Shown one piece after another: positions 19,974-26,696 of a DNA stretch of 64,000 bases (position 1 is its first letter; the number at the start of each line of letters is the position of its first letter). The DNA is from Tychonema litorale BBK16. Its GTDB lineage: Bacteria; Cyanobacteriota; Cyanobacteriia; Cyanobacteriales; Microcoleaceae. The DNA lies in the NCBI RefSeq assembly GCF_021648855.1, contig NZ_JAKJHX010000008.1, forward strand, positions 5,950 through 69,949, read 5' to 3'. Below the pieces are notes generated by a model that did not search any database, had not been told where the DNA came from, and was given only the letters and a program-made list of their open reading frames with translations. A program made the position numbers and the translations under genes.

Positions 19974-21293
19974 CTACTTCTGAGGAACAAGAGCTTCATT
20001 AGCAGCGACGGGACGGGGCGAGGAAGCGGTAGTTTTCAAAAGTGCGATCGCCTGGGCGTAAACAGGATCGTCCTTAGTCGCAACTAACGTCGGTTTTTTG
20101 GCTAATTTTAGCTTTTGTTCGTCCGTTACTACGACTTTGACATCGGGAGTAACGCCCTTGTGGCTGATATCAGTACCGTTGGGAGTATAGTAGTGTGCGA
20201 TCGTCACTGCTAAGCCCGAACCGTCGGATAAAGAATGCACTGACTGTACTAAAGCTTTGCCAAAAGTTTGACCGCCCATCACGGTAGCGCGCTTGTTGTC
20301 CTTGAGTGCACCTGCCAAAATCTCGCTAGCACTCGCGGAGTTGTCGTCTACAAGTACCACCACAGGCTTGTCAGTAATCGCAGTGCGATTGGCCTTCATT
20401 TCCTGAGAATCTCCGGCGCGATCGACTGTACGAACGATCGCACCTGTATCCATCCACATCCGAGCGATATCAATGCTGACTCGCAGCAATCCACCAGGAT
20501 TACCGCGCAAATCCAACACAAAAGCATCAGCTTTTTGATCCGAGAGCTTTTTAATTGCCGCCTGCATTTGTTCGCCTGCGTGGGAGCTAAACTCTTGTAA
20601 ACGGATGTAACCGACGTTCTTACCCGCTTCATTCTTGAGGCTGTAGCGGACTGCTGCTACCTCAATTCTTGCCCTAGTCAGGGTGATGTCAAACTCGCTT
20701 TTGCCCTGACGAGCCATCCGCAGTGTGACTTTCGTACCTTCAGCGCCCCGAATTATTTGAGCTGCATCGGCTACAGTCATGCCTTTGGTAGGTTTGCCAT
20801 CAATCACCAAAATGCGATCGCCCGCTTGAATCCCAGCCTTGATAGCCGGGGAATTTTCCATCGGCTCAACAACTGTAATGTCCTTGGTTTTCTCGTCCGC
20901 TTCCAGCCTCATCCCTACCCCTGTCAGTTCCCCAGAGGTTTGACTGGTGAGTGCTTCGTACTGCTTCGGGTCCATGAAGCGCGTGTAGGGGTCGTTTAAC
21001 TTTTCTAAGGCTTTGCGGAGGGCGGTGTAGGCTGCTTCGCGAGAGCTATAATCTTTGCTCAGCAAGTCTTTGCGGGCCACTTGCCAGTCAGTCTTATTGA
21101 AGCTGCCATCAACATACTCCCGGTTGACAATTTGCCAAGCTTCATCTAAAACAGCTTTGGGGCTATCTTGCAGCTCAGCGCGGACTGATTGACTCAGACC
21201 GGGCACAAGTAAAGATATGGAAGCGGTTGTGGCGATCGCCCCACTGAACAGGGCTGCCTGTAACTTAGAAAAGCGTCTGCGGGCTACATTCAT
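19974..21293 (-). CDS. Carboxyl-terminal processing serine protease (S41, Ctp family)
   Basis: A 439-residue precursor with an N-terminal signal peptide (hydrophobic segment about 14-32, cleavage likely near SQSVRAE), so it acts in the lumen or periplasm. Domain order: helical N-domain with YTRFMDP, a PDZ domain (about 115-200, SGELTGVGMRL...GDRILVIDGKPT), then the S41 catalytic core with VGYIRLQEFS, DLRGNPGGLL, the nucleophile Ser in DDNSASASEILAG and the Lys in TFGKALVQS. The Ser-Lys dyad is intact. Cyanobacteria carry CtpA (maturation of photosystem II D1), CtpB and CtpC; wording such as YVDGSFN and NDPYTRFMDP looks closer to CtpB/CtpC than to CtpA, from memory and not by alignment. Confidence 0.9.
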   Translation of the reverse strand: MNVARRRFSKLQAALFSGAIATTASISLLVPGLSQSVRAELQDSPKAVLDEAWQIVNREYVDGSFNKTDWQVARKDLLSKDYSSREAAYTALRKALEKLNDPYTRFMDPKQYEALTSQTSGELTGVGMRLEADEKTKDITVVEPMENSPAIKAGIQAGDRILVIDGKPTKGMTVADAAQIIRGAEGTKVTLRMARQGKSEFDITLTRARIEVAAVRYSLKNEAGKNVGYIRLQEFSSHAGEQMQAAIKKLSDQKADAFVLDLRGNPGGLLRVSIDIARMWMDTGAIVRTVDRAGDSQEMKANRTAITDKPVVVLVDDNSASASEILAGALKDNKRATVMGGQTFGKALVQSVHSLSDGSGLAVTIAHYYTPNGTDISHKGVTPDVKVVVTDEQKLKLAKKPTLVATKDDPVYAQAIALLKTTASSPRPVAANEALVPQK

Positions 21294-21488
21294 AGAATTT
21301 TGCTCAATTTTATTTTAGATTTTTGAGTGGAGATTTTAGAGCATTAGAAAACTAAAATCTCTACTTAAACTATGTTATGGAGGTTACACCATCCTTTTGT
21401 ATAGTTTAACGACCTTGATAGTCGATCGCCAACCAATCATTGCTTTATTTTAATTAAAATTAATTAAAATCCTATATTTGATAGTACC

Positions 21489-22316
21489 GTGAAAGCTAAA
21501 ATCGAACTATTTTCGCAAAAGTGGTTGAGTTTGCTAGTCAGTGGAATTATTGCCACAGCAGCCTTAGCAGGAGTCGTTACCATACAGTCCAATCGGCAAT
21601 TAGGCGGAATTAGTGCGATGGAAACTGAGGGGTCAAAGCCCGCACCTGCAATCTCTGCTGCCAGTTTCAAACAATCCGAACAGCAAGAGGCCCTGCGACT
21701 GAAAATGCTTAAAGCTCTTCCTAGTTTTGGATTTGACAATTTAGTTGCAGATTGGACATTTCTCAAATTTTTGCAATATTTTGGCGATGACGAAGCGCGA
21801 GACGTCACAGGTTACAGCCTGAGTCCTGATTATTTTGACCTCATCACGCGACGCGATCCCCGGCGAGTGGAAATTTACCCGTTTCTGTCAGTTGCTGTTT
21901 CTTTTTACCAAGGAAAGCCCGAAATTGCCGTGCAGTTGATGGAACGCGGTACTAGCGCCCTTTCTCCACAAATTGACCCCAAAGCGTGGACAGTCTGGCG
22001 AAATAAAGGTCTCGATGAATTGTTGCTGCTGGGTGACATTCCTGGGTCAATTCGATCGCACGAAATGGCTGCTGACTGGGTGGAAGGAACCCCACAAGGG
22101 CAGCAATTGGCACCAATGTTTCGTGCTACTGCTGAGTTTTTGCGTCGAGATCCCGATAGCATCCAGGTGCGTTTTTCTGGTTGGAGTATGGTTTATGCTC
22201 AAACAAAGGACAAATTTGTGCAGCAAAGGGCGAAACAAGCTCTGGTAAAGTTGGGCGCTCAGGTTAAAAAGGATAAGGATGGAAATGAGAGTTTTATTTT
22301 GCCAGCCCGAAAGTAA
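21489..22316 (+). CDS. Conserved cyanobacterial membrane-anchored protein, TPR-like
   Basis: A 275-residue protein of unknown function, started by GTG at 21489 (VKAKIELFSQKWL). One hydrophobic helix (about 13-30) acts as an uncleaved anchor or signal. The rest is soluble and alpha-helical, with motifs LPSFGFDNLVADWTFLKFL, DLITRRDPRRVEIYPFL and a pattern of paired helices that recalls tetratricopeptide repeats. I recognise it as a conserved hypothetical family of filamentous cyanobacteria but no function is known to me. It is divergent from the Ctp protease gene across 195 bases. Confidence 0.75.
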   Translation: MKAKIELFSQKWLSLLVSGIIATAALAGVVTIQSNRQLGGISAMETEGSKPAPAISAASFKQSEQQEALRLKMLKALPSFGFDNLVADWTFLKFLQYFGDDEARDVTGYSLSPDYFDLITRRDPRRVEIYPFLSVAVSFYQGKPEIAVQLMERGTSALSPQIDPKAWTVWRNKGLDELLLLGDIPGSIRSHEMAADWVEGTPQGQQLAPMFRATAEFLRRDPDSIQVRFSGWSMVYAQTKDKFVQQRAKQALVKLGAQVKKDKDGNESFILPARK

Positions 22317-22320
22317 GTAG

Positions 22321-22362
22321 AAGGAAGAAGGAAGAAGGAAGAAGGAAGAAGGAAGAAGGAAG
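22321..22362 (+). repeat. (AAGGAAG)6 heptanucleotide tandem repeat
   Basis: Six perfect 7-base units begin four bases after the stop codon of the preceding gene. They are followed by a GACTCCGCTCAG duplicated motif (22380-22410). Confidence 0.95.
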
Positions 22363-22405
22363 AATACCCTTCGACGCTTCGACTCCGCTCAGCGCACGAC
22401 TCCGC

Positions 22406-22996
22406 TCAGGGTACTGCTTGCCTTAACCTTAATCTCAAATCAGCTTGAGTTAGTTCTCGCCACTCACCGGGTTTGAGGTCTTCTAGACTCAAATTTCCGA
22501 TCGCACTTCTAACTAGCCGCAAAGTCGGAAACCCTACTGCTGCGGTCATTCTGCGGACTTGGCGGTTGCGGCCTTCTGTCAGGGTGATTTCCAGCCACGC
22601 TGTCGGTATGCTTTTGCGAAATCGAATCGGCGGTTCGCGGGGCGGCAAAGTTGGTTCTGTTGATAATAATTGCACTTTTGCCGATCGAGTCCGATAATCT
22701 TGAATTGTGACACCAGTCTGCAAAGCTGCGATCGCATCTGCATCGGGAATCCCTTCGACTTGCACCCAATAAGTACGGGGATGAGCGAATTTCGGGTCAC
22801 TCAGCCGATGCTGCATTTGTCCATCATCAGTTAGCAACAAAAGTCCTTCACTATCGCGATCGAGCCTTCCCACCGCATAAACGTCAGGAATCGGAATATA
22901 ATCTTTCAGAGTTCGGCGTTTAACTTCCCCTGAATTATCAGTGAATTGAGTTAAAACATCATAGGGTTTATAAAATAGAATGTAGCGAAATGGCAT
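22406..22996 (-). CDS. rluE: RluE-like 23S rRNA pseudouridine synthase
   Basis: A 196-residue RNA pseudouridine synthase of the RsuA/RluB/RluE type, started at ATG 22996 ([18 protein letters not shown]). The catalytic motif [17 protein letters not shown] carries the essential Asp, and [14 protein letters not shown] is the second family motif. It lacks the N-terminal S4 domain found in RsuA and RluB, which fits RluE, the enzyme for U2457 in the 23S rRNA peptidyl-transferase region of E. coli. The target base here is inferred from homology. It is a single gene divergent from the epimerase gene. Confidence 0.88.
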   Translation of the reverse strand: MPFRYILFYKPYDVLTQFTDNSGEVKRRTLKDYIPIPDVYAVGRLDRDSEGLLLLTDDGQMQHRLSDPKFAHPRTYWVQVEGIPDADAIAALQTGVTIQDYRTRSAKVQLLSTEPTLPPREPPIRFRKSIPTAWLEITLTEGRNRQVRRMTAAVGFPTLRLVRSAIGNLSLEDLKPGEWRELTQADLRLRLRQAVP

Positions 22997-23111
22997 GAGC
23001 AATTAAAAATTAAAAATCTACTAATTTCAATAATCTTATAGGGGTGGGTTTCACAAACAATCATTGCTAAAAACCGACAATCTCGAAAACCCGCCCCCAC
23101 TCAACGACAAT

Positions 23112-23163
23112 ATGAATCAACCTACTGATATTTTTTACCAATGTCAATTATGAATCAACCTAC
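23112..23163 (+). promoter_or_regulatory. Duplicated start region and short upstream ORF before wecB
   Basis: A 15-base direct repeat TATGAATCAACCTAC occurs at 23111 and 23149. The first copy opens a 13-codon ORF (MNQPTDIFYQCQL) whose TGA at 23151-23153 overlaps an ATG at 23150 in the second copy. This could be a leader peptide enabling reinitiation, or simply a small tandem duplication around the start. Confidence 0.4.
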
Positions 23164-24289
23164 ATCTAATTCTACCATGTCCAAAACTATTAACCGCGTT
23201 TGCATCGTCCTAGGAACACGCCCAGAAGCGATTAAACTAGCCCCAGTAATTCAACAGTTCAAAAATTCGCCATCCTTTGACACTCAAGTAATTTTAACAG
23301 GCCAGCACCGAGAAATGGTCGAACAAGTCATGCGAATGTTCGATCTAAAAGCCGATCGCGACTTAGCCATTATGCAGCATCAACAAACTTTGACAGACAT
23401 TACCTGTCGGAGTTTGCAAGGTTTAGAGGATTTGTTCAAAGAGTTACAGCCAAAAATAGTATTAGTTCAGGGTGACACCACCACAGCCTTTGCCGCTGCT
23501 TTAGCAGCATTTTACCAGAAAATACCCGTCGGTCACGTAGAAGCCGGTTTGCGGACGGATGATGTATTTAACCCTTATCCAGAAGAGGCTAACAGGCGGT
23601 TGATATCTCAGATCACACGGCTGCATTTTGCCCCAACAGAGCTGGCTGCGGAGAATTTAGTGCGATCGGGCGTTTTGGGAGAAATTCACCGCACAGGCAA
23701 CACAGTAATTGATGCTTTGCTTGCCGTAGCCAAAGATAAACCAGAATGCAAAATTCCCAACTTAGATTGGAGCAAACATCGCACCATCTTAGCAACAGTT
23801 CACCGTCGCGAAAACTGGGGAGAACCCTTAGCCGGAATTGCGCGAGCATTTCTCCTGATTTTAGATAAATTTCCCGATACAGCCTTACTATTACCACTGC
23901 ACAAAAATCCCACAGTTAGAGAACCTTTACAAGCTCTTTTGGGCGAACATCCCAGAGTCTTTTTAACCGAACCTTTGGATTATAAAGAATTAGTAGGAGC
24001 AATCCAAAGATGTCATTTAATCCTCACAGATTCCGGCGGCTTGCAAGAAGAAGCACCTAGTTTAGGTAAGCCAGTTTTAGTATTGCGAGAAACCACAGAA
24101 AGACCAGAAGCAATTTCGGGAGGTACTGCGAAACTTGTTGGTACTAATTCTGATATAATTGCGACAGCAGCGACAGAGTTACTGAGTAATCCTGATGCTT
24201 ATAACGCAATGGCAATGGCAATCAATCCCTTTGGAGACGGTTTGGCGGCGGCACGGATTTTGAAGATTGTTGAAGAGTATTTTAGTTAA
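23141..24289 (+). CDS. wecB: UDP-N-acetylglucosamine 2-epimerase (non-hydrolysing)
   Basis: A 382-residue cytosolic enzyme interconverting UDP-GlcNAc and UDP-ManNAc for cell-surface polysaccharides. Typical motifs are VLGTRPEAIKLAPVI, TGQHREMV, VQGDTTTAFAAALAAFY, GHVEAGLRT...PYPEEANRRL, TVHRRENWGEPL and LTDSGGLQEEAPSLGKPVLVLR, all at family spacing and length. Starts at 23141, 23150 and 23177 are all possible; the first gives the longest extension, and the core begins at about residue 17. No polysaccharide genes flank it, so it is an isolated copy, as is common in cyanobacteria. Confidence 0.94.
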   Translation: MSIMNQPTSNSTMSKTINRVCIVLGTRPEAIKLAPVIQQFKNSPSFDTQVILTGQHREMVEQVMRMFDLKADRDLAIMQHQQTLTDITCRSLQGLEDLFKELQPKIVLVQGDTTTAFAAALAAFYQKIPVGHVEAGLRTDDVFNPYPEEANRRLISQITRLHFAPTELAAENLVRSGVLGEIHRTGNTVIDALLAVAKDKPECKIPNLDWSKHRTILATVHRRENWGEPLAGIARAFLLILDKFPDTALLLPLHKNPTVREPLQALLGEHPRVFLTEPLDYKELVGAIQRCHLILTDSGGLQEEAPSLGKPVLVLRETTERPEAISGGTAKLVGTNSDIIATAATELLSNPDAYNAMAMAINPFGDGLAAARILKIVEEYFS

Positions 24290-24304
24290 GGTGGCGTTAG
24301 AGTC

Positions 24305-24368
24305 CAAGGCAGTGCCGTGTCCCTACAATGTTATTTTGGTTAGGGAAACAGCACTGCCGTCTCCTAGC
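24305..24368. repeat. Dispersed CAGTGCCGT-type repeat, double copy
   Basis: Two related units, GGCAGTGCCGTGTCCCTAC and CAGCACTGCCGTCTCCTAG, flank an ACAATGTTATTTTGGTTAGGG spacer; the latter also resembles the flank of the 11190 copy in reverse orientation. They fill the gap between the epimerase and the convergent lipoprotein gene. Confidence 0.7.
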
Positions 24369-24369
24369 T

Positions 24370-25254
24370 TTAATTCTTGGCGGATTTGGCCACAGAAATG
24401 AAGCCAGACTGCTCCATCGCATTCATGGCTGACGGACTAGAGATGTATCGAATTAGCCCTTTAGTAGCCTCGGTAGGGTTTTTGTGCCAGACAATTGAAA
24501 TTGTCCGCACCATCGGATATTTACCCGCTTTAACATTTTCTTGTGTTGGTTTAACCTCGTTGAGACTGAGGCGGTTGACAAGTAGTTTATGGGAAATTGC
24601 GTGAGCAAGGGAAAAAATACCGATGCTGTAAGGAGTGCTTTGAATCGCCTCGATCAATTCCCCTTCTTTCCGAAATACTACTGCTTCTGATGAACTCTTC
24701 AAGTCATTTCCTAGGTAATATTTCCGCAAGAGTCGCTTGGCAGATTCGTCTTCGGGGCGATCGAGTAGCACAATTTTAGCATCGGTTCCTCCGAGTTGCT
24801 GCCAGTTAGTGATGGTACCACTATAGATGCCTTTCATATCTTCAGTAGTCAGGTTTTTCACTCCTGTGACGCTGGAATGAGTAGCAACCACGAGGGCATC
24901 ATGGGCAACCTCAAGAGACTCTAAGTTGCCATCATTGTCTCCTGGCTTTAATATTTGCGAGATTGCAGCTATATCGACTAATCTCACTTTAATCCCATCA
25001 ATTATATTTTCGGACTTTCCCGGTTCTAACTGGGTAATTTTGACGTTTTTTGCCGTAGCTTCGTAGTTAGTTTGCAACACTTTAATTAGACCCAACGTAC
25101 TGCTTGATGCCCCAAGTTTGATCGAAGTTTCAGTTGATTTTGCCACAGTCTTGGGTACTATTGTCGTGGGGACACTGTCGCTAGTCGTTTTGCAACTGGG
25201 CAGTCCTAGGAGGGCGATCGCACTTAAAGCTAAGATAACTAAATTCTGTTTCAT
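24370..25254 (-). CDS. PstS-like substrate-binding lipoprotein
   Basis: A 294-residue exported lipoprotein, start ATG 25254 (MKQNLVILALSAIALLGLPSC), with a lipobox LPSC at residues 18-21. The mature part belongs to the PstS-like phosphate-binding (PBP-like) superfamily: LGASSSTLGLI, a DIAAISQ..., ALVVATHSSVTGVKNLTTEDMK and GIYSGTITNWQQLGG, the latter a strong PstS-family hallmark. No pst permease genes are nearby, so the ligand need not be phosphate, and a free-standing sensing role is possible. It begins only 4 bases after the stop of the Trx-like gene at 25259, so the two are probably co-transcribed. An open upstream extension overlaps that gene and is rejected. Confidence 0.85.
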   Translation of the reverse strand: MKQNLVILALSAIALLGLPSCKTTSDSVPTTIVPKTVAKSTETSIKLGASSSTLGLIKVLQTNYEATAKNVKITQLEPGKSENIIDGIKVRLVDIAAISQILKPGDNDGNLESLEVAHDALVVATHSSVTGVKNLTTEDMKGIYSGTITNWQQLGGTDAKIVLLDRPEDESAKRLLRKYYLGNDLKSSSEAVVFRKEGELIEAIQSTPYSIGIFSLAHAISHKLLVNRLSLNEVKPTQENVKAGKYPMVRTISIVWHKNPTEATKGLIRYISSPSAMNAMEQSGFISVAKSAKN

Positions 25255-25258
25255 TATT

Positions 25259-25792
25259 TTAAGGAGAAGAAACTTGTTTCTGAAAATTGCGACTACCCTT
25301 ATACCCAGATAACATGGCAAGTTTTTCCAAAGATTGCATTCCAGTATAATATTTCCCCCGAATCTCCCATGTGGGATAAGCTTTAATGTTTGTGGATTTG
25401 CACAAATCGGGTTGAGCATCTTTGCCTCTCGGATCGCACTCAATATAAGTAAGTACAGTCGATGCTTCTTTGCCAAATATTTCTTGTTGTGCGTGACAGT
25501 GAGGGCACCAGTAAGCACCGTAGACTCTAGCTTTGATTTTTTGCAAATGGGTGGCTAAGGCTACTTGATCGGGCAGGGATTCACTACCAACAGGAGGCCC
25601 TTGCTGGTTAGTAAGTGGCGATACCGAAGGGGTAGGAATAGGGAGCTTTTGAGTTAATTTTTGAGTGGATTTTTGGCTGTCAGTGAACTGTGCAATTCCG
25701 CTATCTGCTTTGGTGGCAACAAAAATGCCCAAAGTTAGGAAAATTGCGATCGCACATAAGTTGAATTTGCTGAGTCTCATTTTGGATTTCAT
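25259..25792 (-). CDS. Exported thioredoxin-like protein related to the VKOR-Trx domain
   Basis: A 177-residue protein with an N-terminal membrane/signal segment (about 11-27), a Pro/Thr-rich linker (about 40-65) and a thioredoxin-like domain (about 75-175). The active CXXC is Cys96/Cys99 (YWCPHC), and a second Cys pair lies in IECDPRG...DLC. The domain matches the C-terminal part of the VKOR fusion at 18950-19870 almost residue for residue in blocks such as FGKEAS and LSGYKGSR. It probably arose by copying that domain, and would act outside the cytoplasm in disulfide exchange, perhaps as a partner of the VKOR. It heads a two-gene unit with the PstS-like lipoprotein. Confidence 0.85.
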   Translation of the reverse strand: MKSKMRLSKFNLCAIAIFLTLGIFVATKADSGIAQFTDSQKSTQKLTQKLPIPTPSVSPLTNQQGPPVGSESLPDQVALATHLQKIKARVYGAYWCPHCHAQQEIFGKEASTVLTYIECDPRGKDAQPDLCKSTNIKAYPTWEIRGKYYTGMQSLEKLAMLSGYKGSRNFQKQVSSP

Positions 25793-25859
25793 CTAAGATT
25801 TGCTAAGATTTTACCAGTTTGGGCGATCGTTTTTGCAACATCGCAATATTGACGAAACA

Positions 25860-25970
25860 TCAATTATATGCTATCTTATCAAATTGTACCCGCACCGCTT
25901 TTTGAACCTCCTCTAGCTGGAGTGGATATCCAACCCGAAGCAGTAAGTTCTGTAGCTCTGGGGATGACAT
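25860..25970 (-). CDS. Candidate 36-residue protein, third of a small-gene chain
   Basis: An ATG at 25970 opens 36 codons (MSSPELQNLLLRVGYPLQ...) ending TGA at 25860-25862. It starts 5 bases after the downstream end of the preceding small gene, which fits an operon of tiny genes. Composition is ordinary and soluble. There is no recognised domain, and the overlap with another open frame on the plus strand (from 25868) lowers confidence. Confidence 0.35.
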   Translation of the reverse strand: MSSPELQNLLLRVGYPLQLEEVQKAVRVQFDKIAYN

Positions 25971-25975
25971 GATAA

Positions 25976-26161
25976 CTACTGACTGTTGAGATGTATTTGT
26001 AAGCGTTTTTGTTTAACTTGTCGATGATTTTCGTCTAATTTGGCAATAACTTATTCTAATTTGCAACCTAGTTCTTCCATTTCCAAGCGACTGCGACGTA
26101 AGTTTGCAAGGAGTCGTAAATCGACATCTGGAGGCGGCATATATCCTGGTTCGTTCATCAT
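25976..26161 (-). pseudogene. Small protein gene interrupted by an in-frame stop
   Basis: From ATG 26161 the frame reads MMNEPGYMPPPDVDLRLLAN...MEELGCKLE and then meets TAA at 26051-26053. After that stop it stays open for 24 more codons (VIAKLDENHRQVKQKRLQIH...) to TAG at 25976. The region after the TAA keeps the same charged, helical character as before it, so one GAA-to-TAA change would explain the break. The product would be a 36-residue truncated or 61-residue intact peptide. The start overlaps the upstream small gene by four bases. No known family. Confidence 0.5.
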
Positions 26162-26328
26162 AATCTCCACTCAATTTTAATTTCTTCAATGCTGCGTTCC
26201 CATGCTGGAAGTCTGGCTTGGGTATAAGTAATTACTTCTGTCATCAAGCTTAGCATATCAGAACTTGCTATGGGTTGTGCATTAGCCAAGCGTCGTTGCA
26301 AAGCGTGAAAATTGGGAAAACCGCTCAT
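26158..26328 (-). CDS. Small conserved-looking protein, 56 residues
   Basis: ATG 26328 opens 56 codons (MSGFPNFHALQRRLANAQPI...AWERSIEEIKIEWRL) ending TGA at 26158-26160. The product is soluble, with alternating hydrophobic and charged residues suggesting two helices. Its end overlaps the next small gene by four bases, as in translationally coupled pairs. It is divergent from the DUF2281-like gene. I do not recognise the family; pairings of such small proteins with DUF2281-like proteins recall toxin-antitoxin loci, but no toxin fold is visible. Confidence 0.5.
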   Translation of the reverse strand: MSGFPNFHALQRRLANAQPIASSDMLSLMTEVITYTQARLPAWERSIEEIKIEWRL

Positions 26329-26399
26329 CTGCTTGCTGTGTTACATTTTTTAGCTGATCTAATAAGTGCTATGTAGTCATAAAAAAAGTGAAAAATAAC

Positions 26400-26609
26400 A
26401 TGAGTATCGCCCAAAACCCTGAAACAAAACTGATCGAGAAAATTCGTAGTTTACCGCCCGATAAAATCATGGTATTAGAAGATTTTCTCGACTTCCTATT
26501 AACGCGAAGTGAAGCTCGTCTTCTCGTTTATACTGCAACTAAACTCTCAGAAGCAGCTTTTGCTAAAATTTGGGATAACCCAGAGGATGCGGAGTATGAC
26601 GAGTTATAA
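26400..26609 (+). CDS. DUF2281-like small protein (possible antitoxin)
   Basis: A 69-residue protein starting at ATG 26400 (MSIAQNPETKLIEKIRSLPP), with an alternative GTG at 26388. The pattern EKIRSLPPDKIMVLEDFLDFLL is the core of DUF2281 proteins, many of which act as antitoxin-like partners in cyanobacteria. The C-terminus is acidic (WDNPEDAEYDEL). No toxin gene follows on the same strand; the next gene is a sensor kinase 87 bases downstream. If it is an antitoxin, the divergent tiny genes are the only nearby partners. Confidence 0.65.
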   Translation: MSIAQNPETKLIEKIRSLPPDKIMVLEDFLDFLLTRSEARLLVYTATKLSEAAFAKIWDNPEDAEYDEL

Positions 26610-26696
26610 TTTTGGTATAGATATCCAGTCTTTGAAAGAGGGATTGATTGGAATTATAGGTAATAATTGAGTGATCGCTCTTTTGAATTATCCTTT

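Noticed and set aside
25255..25518. Upstream 88-codon extension of the PstS-like lipoprotein
   Set aside because: It overlaps the Trx-like gene and would bury the lipobox; ATG 25254 gives a normal signal.
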